From NCBI RefSeq assembly GCF_902489635.1, contig NZ_CABUAN010000005.1, positions 20,282 to 84,281 of the forward strand: 64,000 bases of DNA, written 5' to 3'. Source of the stretch: an uncultured Porphyromonas sp. (GTDB lineage Bacteria > Bacteroidota > Bacteroidia > Bacteroidales > Porphyromonadaceae). A program made the translations under genes and the position numbers. Positions 57,834 through 64,000 of the stretch are shown piece by piece (the stretch's first letter is position 1; the number at the start of each line of letters is the position of its first letter). Below the pieces are notes generated by a model. That model saw nothing but the letters and a program-made list of their open reading frames with translations. It did no database searches and was not told where the DNA came from.

Positions 57834-60800
57834 TTACTTGGCAACAACCTTAGTAAACATCTGGGAGCCGTCCTGTAGCTCAAGACGAACGACATAAGCT
57901 CCAGCCGTGAGTCCCGTAGCGGGCACAAGACGACCTGTCATGTCGTACACCTGTAGCTCTGTGACAGGGACGTTGACACGTACAGCACCCTCCTCGATAG
58001 TCACCTGGACATCTTGAGAAGTGATCTCCTCGACACTATCAAAGTCCGTGAAGGAGACACGACGCTGTGCTACGTTGAGCACCTCATTTTTGAGGAGTCT
58101 CGGATCATTCTCCTCCACATCATCATTGGTGGGGAGCTCCTCATAGTAGTGTAGAAAGGCAATGACATTGACCTCCTTCATTACATCCTCAATGTTCTTG
58201 TTGTCACCCTCTAGGAGGAACTGGTTCGCAGGAAGTGTACCTGTCGTAGCGTTGGTCGTATTGATTGAGATGTGCTTGACAATCTGGAAATCACCCTTTT
58301 CATCAAAGGTGATCGCAGAGCCCTTAAAGCCACCCTCATCGACATACCTCAGCACGTTGGTGTGCATAAAGCCTTCTGGCTTCTTACCCACCTGATTGCG
58401 AGGCGTGATACGATCCTGAGTCATCATGATGGTCAGGTAGACTGGACGAGAGCGATCTAAGCGTGTAGAGGCACGACCCTGTACAGTAACCTTAAGGAGA
58501 TTGCTCTCCTTCTTGAACCAAGGCTTGACCTCAAGTCTTACGTAAGCAGGGTCAGATTTAGAAGCCTCTGCAATCAGATCAAGCTCTTTCTGACTGCTTA
58601 TCATGCTATAGATAATTCCATTACTACCTCTAGCACCCATCATGCCTGCTTGAGGCTTGCGATCAAACATATTGGTAGGAGACCCTGCGCTAGCTAATGT
58701 GATGCGACCTCCCGAATTTAGGACTCCAGCAAAGGCTCCTAGCCCCTGACTGTAGGGAATCATCATAAAGTCTGGCACATTAAAGGCGTGATGCGATACA
58801 ATCGCAAAGCGATCCTTGATCTCTGCATTTTCAGGCTTATTGATAAGATCCTCCATACGCTGATCACCTGCTGGGCAGTTAGGACATCCCTCAGAGGTGA
58901 AAACCTCAACTAGCGTAGTACGTGCATAGGCCTCGTCTCGCTTAAGAATCTCCAAATTAGCTGTTAGTACAGAGGGCGCCTCGAGGACTACCTCATTAAC
59001 CTCTTGGAGTGTGACCTTAAGTTCAGTCTTGCCGAAGATACCCTCATGGTCAATTGGCTGTAGTTCCACGACTTTAGAGAGCGATGATGCAAGAGACTTA
59101 GGCAGTTTTATGACTTGTGTTTGTTTGTGACCTGCGAGATCCGTCTCCACCTTAATCGTAGAGATAGCCTTGACTCCTGAATTGAAAAGTTCTATAGTAG
59201 GCTTGATCTCTTCATTGGAGTAAACATATGCAGGTGCGTGAAGCTTATTTATTACCCCGCGATTTAGTGTCGTCGGTCCTAATTCCTTAGGCTCGATAAC
59301 AATTTGCATCAACAGAGGACCTTCAGCCTCATTCACTACACCATCAAAGCGAACCTTTTCGATATCATATTCACCCCAGTTGGATGAGATCCATGCAGAA
59401 TTGGGGTCTACGCCTGGTGACTGATAGCTTCTGACGAGGATACCACCCGCAGCAGCAGGGTCATAAGCATAAGCTCCTGCGAAGAACTCGCTCTCAGCAG
59501 TAATCTCATACGGCTCGTTAAAGAAGAGCGTATTCCACCCATCCTTAAGCATGTCGACCGTAGTAATCTGAATTGGATCCCACTTAGTTAGCACTTTGGG
59601 ATTGTTGACATCAGATCGGTCTTGTGTCAGCACGGTTTTAGCGAGGAAGATACAGGGAAGCTTCGGAGTAAAGAACCCTGGATCATTATTAATCTGATCC
59701 TTCTGCAAGCAAGCAGCTGAGGCAAAGCGTATGCCAACAACCTTGCTTCCTACATAATCCTTAAGCTTCTCTTTGGTTAGCTTGATGGCACCGCCATGAT
59801 AGCCGGCCCAAGACACTCCAGTAGGCTCAATTGCATTGTAGTTAGGAGCCTCATAGTTGCAGTAGCCTACATAAAGGTAGTTGTTTGAGTCCTCTACATC
59901 ATCTAGATAAGCAGGCTCAGAGTACATCGACTTCCTTAGTCGTTGGCTATTTTGTTGGCCTGGCCGATCATCCGCATAGAGCATTCGATAAGCAATGCGC
60001 TCACCATCGGCTTTTGCCTTGGCTGCATCTAGCACACCACTACCTAGCCCTGTCACATCGAATGAGTACTTAGCTGCAAATCTCTCGGGACTAGACAGAT
60101 CAGCTAGATCTTCACGATCACACTTAGCTTGATCGTAGGGTATCATAAAGTAGCTGGTGCTTCGATAGGCGTGATCACCCTTCTTGAGATCTTGCTTGAC
60201 AACGATCTCTTTAGAAAACTCGACCTCTGCATAGTCATCAATCTCGATGACGATACGATGGCACCAAGTCCCCCCGTCAAATTTGAAGCGGTACTTATGC
60301 GGTTTGCCATCATTCTTCACCGTAATATCTTTCACACCAGGAACCCCTGATAGGTAGCTATATTCCTCTCCGTAGCCCATGACTTTCATCTTGACATCGC
60401 CTTCAGCTTGTAGCACCTTAACAGTGAACTCAAGCGTGTATGTACGATCTCCATTAAAGAGATCTATCACGGGCGACGTTAGACGAGCATTGACTCCTAT
60501 CATATCCTCAGGAATTCCATAACTTTTTAAATCCTTCGCATTGATAGAAAAGCCATCTGGAGTCCAGTAAACTAGGGCTGCTGACCAGTCTGGCTGAGAG
60601 AGTTGCGCATCGAGATGAGCTTGTTGCTCAGAGACTAGCTCTCTTTTGCCTGTAGGATTGGGCTTGATCTTCGAATTGAGGATGTTATATGCACCATCTG
60701 CCTTTGCTTCGATCTCTCTAGTGGTAATGAGCCGAAAGAATATCTTATTCCAAGGCGTGCCATCATCATTGAGTTGCTGAGCGTCGACATTGGTCCAAGT

Positions 60801-60980
60801 GGCAGTAAATCCGTTTGCTGTCACATTGTCAGGAGTCTCTACTCCTGGAGGTGCTAACGCAATCTCCCACCCTTTGGGTTGTTGCGCCAATAGCGATGGG
60901 ATGGATAGAAAGCCACAGCAGACAAGTAGGCACAACGTACGCCACAAACTACTGAGACTCGTATAGTTTCTTTTATTCAT
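57834..60980 (-). CDS. T9SS-exported Omp28-like protein with thioredoxin-type CxxC
   Basis: 1048 residues with a signal peptide (about 1-32, ending LLAQ). The N-terminal about 300 residues form an adhesin-like beta domain (FTVKVLQAEGDVKMKVMGYG). A second domain, at about 390-560, contains VSWAGYHGGAIKLTKEKL. Around residues 685-900 is an Omp28/thioredoxin-like module, LVEVFTSEGCPNCPAGDQ, with the redox-type pair Cys699-Cys702. The T9SS type A sorting domain closes the protein (LQVYDMTGRLVPA, GAYVVRLELQDGSQMFTKVV). Thiol-disulfide exchange at the surface is possible, but the CxxC could also be structural. Confidence 0.82.
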   Translation of the reverse strand: MNKRNYTSLSSLWRTLCLLVCCGFLSIPSLLAQQPKGWEIALAPPGVETPDNVTANGFTATWTNVDAQQLNDDGTPWNKIFFRLITTREIEAKADGAYNILNSKIKPNPTGKRELVSEQQAHLDAQLSQPDWSAALVYWTPDGFSINAKDLKSYGIPEDMIGVNARLTSPVIDLFNGDRTYTLEFTVKVLQAEGDVKMKVMGYGEEYSYLSGVPGVKDITVKNDGKPHKYRFKFDGGTWCHRIVIEIDDYAEVEFSKEIVVKQDLKKGDHAYRSTSYFMIPYDQAKCDREDLADLSSPERFAAKYSFDVTGLGSGVLDAAKAKADGERIAYRMLYADDRPGQQNSQRLRKSMYSEPAYLDDVEDSNNYLYVGYCNYEAPNYNAIEPTGVSWAGYHGGAIKLTKEKLKDYVGSKVVGIRFASAACLQKDQINNDPGFFTPKLPCIFLAKTVLTQDRSDVNNPKVLTKWDPIQITTVDMLKDGWNTLFFNEPYEITAESEFFAGAYAYDPAAAGGILVRSYQSPGVDPNSAWISSNWGEYDIEKVRFDGVVNEAEGPLLMQIVIEPKELGPTTLNRGVINKLHAPAYVYSNEEIKPTIELFNSGVKAISTIKVETDLAGHKQTQVIKLPKSLASSLSKVVELQPIDHEGIFGKTELKVTLQEVNEVVLEAPSVLTANLEILKRDEAYARTTLVEVFTSEGCPNCPAGDQRMEDLINKPENAEIKDRFAIVSHHAFNVPDFMMIPYSQGLGAFAGVLNSGGRITLASAGSPTNMFDRKPQAGMMGARGSNGIIYSMISSQKELDLIAEASKSDPAYVRLEVKPWFKKESNLLKVTVQGRASTRLDRSRPVYLTIMMTQDRITPRNQVGKKPEGFMHTNVLRYVDEGGFKGSAITFDEKGDFQIVKHISINTTNATTGTLPANQFLLEGDNKNIEDVMKEVNVIAFLHYYEELPTNDDVEENDPRLLKNEVLNVAQRRVSFTDFDSVEEITSQDVQVTIEEGAVRVNVPVTELQVYDMTGRLVPATGLTAGAYVVRLELQDGSQMFTKVVAK

Positions 60981-61016
60981 ATGATTGATATTGTATGATG
61001 TTAAGCGTATTCATTA

Positions 61017-61051
61017 CAATCCCTCCACGACAATTGGTCCCAGAGGGATTG
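61017..61051 (-). terminator. Weak hairpin after the InlB-like gene
   Basis: CAATCCCTC (61017-61025) pairs with GAGGGATTG (61043-61051), just after the stop at 61070. No T-run follows on the minus strand, so termination is uncertain. Confidence 0.4.
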
Positions 61052-61069
61052 CTTTAATTGGCTGTCAGG

Positions 61070-63342
61070 TTATTTGATTACCTTGTAGACCTGACCCTCT
61101 ACGACGAGGAAGTAAACACCTTGAGGTAGAGCACGAAGTGAAAGCACTGATGTCTCCATCAGACGCGATAGGATGAGCTCACCAGCTGTATTGTAGAGAT
61201 CTACCTGAGTAGGCGTGACAAGACCGGCGATGACGAGCATACCCTCTTGCATAGAGACTGCATAGCTCGTGTGAGCAGGAGCCGCTACAGAGGTGTGATC
61301 TAGTAGTACTGCTTGTATCTCGAGATCCTTGTCTACGGTCAGCGTGATGGTTGACTTCTTAGCACCCTCGGTGTAGTCCTTACCACCGATGGTCCACTTC
61401 TCTAGCTGCCACATAGATCCCTCGGGGATTGCTAGCTGGCAGGTGATCTCGGTACCCTCTACGACCTTAGAGCCAGAGGTGATAGCCTCCTTGGTCTTAG
61501 CGTCAGTCACGGTCAGCGTAGCCTGATCCTTAGGTGATACAGAGTAGATTACCTTATAGGTCGTAGGTTGAGGCTCGGACTGTTTCTGCAGTACAGCTTG
61601 TATCTCGAGATCCTTGTCTACGGTCAGTGTGATAGATGCCTTCTTTGCACCCTCGGTATAGTCTGTGCCACCGATGGTCCACTTCTCTAGCTCCCATCCC
61701 TCAGGAATGGTGACTTGACAAGTGATCTCGGTACCCTCTACAACGTCAGCACCAGAGGCGATAGTCTCCTTGGTCTTAGCATCAGTCACGGTCAGCGTAC
61801 CTTGATCCTTGGGAGAGACCGAGTAAGTAACCTTATAGGTCTTAGGTTGAGGCGTGGCAGGAGCACACAAGACCTCAATTTCAGTCTCACCCTCTACAGT
61901 GATGGTTGTTTCATTGACACCTGCGAGTTCTTCTACTAGGGCATTGTTGATGTACCACTCCTTGACCTCATTGTCTCCTGGATCAACGGTCAGTGTTACC
62001 ACGGTGCCCTCAGTGACGCGACCACCATTATCGATTATCGTCCACTCCTCTGATCCTTGAGCCTTATACTTAGCTTCAAGAGTTCCGCCTTCTACCGTCC
62101 AAGAAACAGGGTATTGAGCAGGTGCCCCCTTCTTAAAGGTGACCTTGACATCCATCTTGCCCTCGATCTCCGTTTGGAATTCAGTGATGCCTGTAAAGGT
62201 CTCTTCGTTGTTTCCCTTCTTTACAAGCCACTGATCTACCTCATAGCCTTTGTCAGGCTTTGCTGTGAACTCAACCCTTTGCCCAGCAGGAAGACTTTGA
62301 CCAGACTCAAATGGCGTAGCGCCATCGGGGAGCCACACTACAGCCTTTTCTATAGTGCCATGCTCTCCAGCCTCGTAGTTAACTTGATAGCCTGATTCAC
62401 CCTCTTTGAAGGTAACATATATTGCCATAGGCTCAGTCACTGTAACCACACAAAGGTTCGGATCATCAGGTGAAGGGACTAGTGGCGTATTTTCAGCTGT
62501 GGTGTGCCACTGGTCAACCATATAGCCAAGGTTTGGAATAGCGCGTATTTCTAGCTCGGTACCTTCTTGAATAGGAATAGTTGAGCCTTCAAAAAACAGT
62601 CTGTTTGAACCTCTTTCGTCAACAAACTTTCCTCTGATATTGCCGTTTTCACCCACACCGAGAGACACATTATACTTGGGCGTGCCCTTCTTGAGGACAG
62701 CCTTGACAGTAAGCTCCTCCGTAAGGGTCTTTCGCAAGATGTGAGGGAAGTCTAGATCTGGGGTTTCTTCCTTTCCATTGACGACCCATTTGTCTACCTC
62801 ATAGTCATTGTCTGGCGTTACAAAAAGGTTACTAGAACTCCTTCGGGGAGATCATCTCCATCATAAAATTCTGTATCCCATCCGTTTTTAGGGTAGAGCC
62901 CTTTGATAGTTCCATTACCCTCTAGCGAGAAGTGAACTTTGTGCGTTGCAGGCTTCTTGAAGGTCACCTTTATATCCAGCGCAGCATTGACTGTTGGGAA
63001 AATCATGAATCCATTTCCCCTTGGCTCACCATTGATTGTCCATTGGTCGATTTCATAACCAGCGTCAGGCTCGGCATTGAATTCCATCATGGCACCTGCA
63101 GGAACCATGTCTCCAGATTGGATATCTACATTTTGCCAAGCAGCTGTTGGGTTCTGATAGGAGGCCTTAGTTATTTTACCTCCAGGACCAGCCTCATAAG
63201 TTACCTTATAGCTCTCTCCAGAGCCTGCACCGGCAGTGTTCTGCCGCGTGTAGTTAGTCGCTGCTGTCTCCTGAGCGGTACCGGTCAGTGCCGTCAGTAC
63301 CATCGTGAGCAGCGTCAGCATAAGTGGTAATATTCGTTTCAT
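61070..63342 (-). pseudogene. T9SS InlB-B-repeat-like surface protein split by a one-base frameshift
   Basis: Two frames together encode one protein of about 757 residues. The first runs from the ATG at 63342 to a stop at 62818 (174 residues: signal peptide, then one repeat and part of a second). The downstream frame is open from about 62820 to 61070. The break lies at a run of five A (plus strand 62822-62826); one more base would read VTFFVTPDNDYEVDKW, which fits the repeat consensus (compare VEFTAKPDKGYEVDQW). The protein then has about seven divergent InlB-B-like repeats, the last two nearly identical, and a T9SS type A tail (VDLYNTAGELILSRL, GVYFLVVEGQVYKVIK). TTG codons at 63348 and 62737 are poor starts. 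A strain-level mutation, phase variation or a sequencing error would all explain the break. Confidence 0.78.
62822..62826. other. Homopolymer at the frameshift site
   Basis: Five A on the plus strand (five T in the coding strand). Reading with six T joins the two frames of the InlB-like gene; with five, translation stops two codons later. Confidence 0.75.
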
Positions 63343-63536
63343 AAGCAATCTTGTATTGATTAGTTGGTTATAGACTTAGTATCATACTGGAGGTCTAGCA
63401 TCTCTACCACTCTGTAAGAAGTGTAGCTCGAGAGCTGCTCTCGTAGGGAGAGAAGCTGCTCTGTGATATCTGTGACGAGCCAATGATACTACTGATGTGA
63501 CGAACCAAAGATACTACTGAGCGACATCTCCCGAGG

Positions 63537-63566
63537 CAAATATAGTAATTATTCTCAACAAACAAA
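63537..63566 (-). promoter_or_regulatory. Promoter of the InlB-like T9SS gene
   Basis: TATATTTG (63544-63537) with TTTTG (around 63563-63567) about 18 bases upstream matches both halves of the Bacteroidota promoter. A second TATCTTTG at 63513-63506 could be an alternative. The leader would be about 190 bases. Confidence 0.6.
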
Positions 63567-63606
63567 AAACACTCAAACTTCGTCCTAGGGGTGACGTATT
63601 ATATTA

Positions 63607-63783
63607 TGAGACTGTTGCATAAAGGCGAATCGCTGTGTTGCTTTCGGGATTCGGCTTCGGTCACATACGTAGGTATGCTCCCTTCAGACCTCACCCTCAG
63701 CGCCTTGCGCTTCATCCTTTCTGCAAAGTCTAGATAATCTTGCAAGCAAGATTGTGAGACTGTTGACTTTTGCAACAGTCTCA
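63607..63783. mobile_element. MITE-like element with 13-bp terminal inverted repeats
   Basis: TGAGACTGTTGCA (63607-63619) and TGCAACAGTCTCA (63771-63783) are perfect inverted ends of a 177-bp element. TTA lies directly outside both ends (63604-63606 and 63784-63786), a possible 3-bp target duplication as left by some IS5-family transposases. No transposase is encoded; a 67-codon frame inside is not credible. The right part contains an 18-bp palindrome (63736-63753) and a strong hairpin (63754-63783). Confidence 0.65.
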
Positions 63784-64000
63784 TTATATATAGTGAGCTC
63801 ATCTACCTCTCTACTCCTCGCTGGTCGTTATGCGGAGGTCCTGCCAGAGCGATTATGATGCATTAGCCCTGGCTGGGCAAATTTGACGTCGGCTCGTTAC
63901 AATAATTTAGGTCCGACTACATATCAAAATGATGCTGTGTCGGGAAAAAGTGATTTCCACGTGGATATTTCGAAATATCCAGGTGGAGAATTTTTATTTC
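63784..64000 (-). repeat. CCACGTGG mosaic repeat, inverted copy E (runs off the window)
   Basis: Read on the minus strand, this is the 3' half of the repeat: AATTCTCCACCTGGATATTT, TTTCGAAATATCCACGTGGA, the TGTCGG region, TTATTGTAACGAG, then the tail with ATAATCGCTCTGGCAGGA, ACGACCAGCGAGGAGTAG and ACTATATATAA, at which the MITE begins. It resembles copy C at the 5' side and copy D at the tail. Confidence 0.8.

Larger units (their letters stand above)
63343..64000. other. Gene-free end of the window
   Basis: 658 bases with no credible gene. They hold the leader and promoter of the InlB-like gene (63537-63566), a direct repeat GATACTACTGA (63485 and 63510 regions), the MITE-like element (63607-63783) and an inverted copy of the dispersed repeat running off the end. 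Confidence 0.7.

Noticed and set aside
63599..63802. 67-codon minus-strand frame across the MITE-like element
   Set aside because: It runs through both inverted ends and the flanking repeat, has no recognisable domain and no start signal; it is a by-product of the element.

Overview
The window reads as chromosomal DNA of a Bacteroidota bacterium, most likely the genus Porphyromonas (a P. asaccharolytica/P. uenonis-like species is my guess; no species marker was tested). The grounds are: promoter boxes of the Bacteroidota type (TAnnTTTG, sometimes with an upstream TTG), several large secreted proteins with type IX secretion (T9SS) C-terminal sorting domains, an LpxC-FabZ fusion inside an lpxD-lpxC/fabZ-lpxA operon, a str-S10-spc-alpha ribosomal cluster without tuf between fusA and rpsJ, and zinc-ligand-poor S4, S14 and L36. 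No tRNA, rRNA or CRISPR array was recognised.

Layout. 1-4.6 kb (minus): lptD followed by two overlapping rhomboid protease genes and the first codons of a gene leaving the window. 5.0-8.8 kb (plus): an AraC-type regulator, a copy of a CCACGTGG-rich repeat, then two translationally coupled secreted-protein genes. 9.0-13.1 kb (minus): a 1366-residue leucine-rich-repeat T9SS protein. 13.5-32.7 kb (minus): 33 genes in one direction, rpsL-rpsG-fusA-S10-spc-secY-map-infA-rpmJ-alpha-rplQ, including rpmD and rpmJ, which are under 60 codons. 32.7-37.1 kb: a gene-poor, repeat-rich accessory zone with a tandem-repeat LRR protein and a two-gene AT-richer cassette lying between copies of the same repeat. 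37.1-53.1 kb (plus): housekeeping genes (glucosaminidase/LysM, purM, prfA, pyrF, lpxD, lpxC/fabZ, lpxA, nnr, two DUF4230-like genes, pnp, a FucP-type MFS transporter, a MliC-like lipoprotein, a small unknown, a cobalamin adenosyltransferase). 53.2-63.3 kb (minus): four consecutive large T9SS cargo genes, each followed by a hairpin; the most upstream is broken by a one-base slip in a homopolymer. 63.4-64 kb: a promoter, a 177-bp MITE-like element with 13-bp terminal inverted repeats, and another copy of the dispersed repeat.

How it fits together. The ribosomal cluster supplies translation, with secY, map and infA embedded. The lpx genes and lptD belong to lipid A synthesis and LPS export. The T9SS cargo, LRR proteins and LysM/glucosaminidase protein are envelope or surface functions.

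The most interesting signals are: (1) the only three large gaps inside the ribosomal cluster lie directly upstream of rpsG, rpsH and rpsD, which encode S7, S8 and S4, the repressors of the str, spc and alpha operons in E. coli; each gap holds perfect short stems, so they are candidate autoregulatory leaders; (2) a mosaic dispersed repeat family built of CCACGTGG and CCTCCGAAG modules; (3) a homopolymer frameshift splitting a T9SS repeat protein; (4) a MITE inserted next to one of those repeats.
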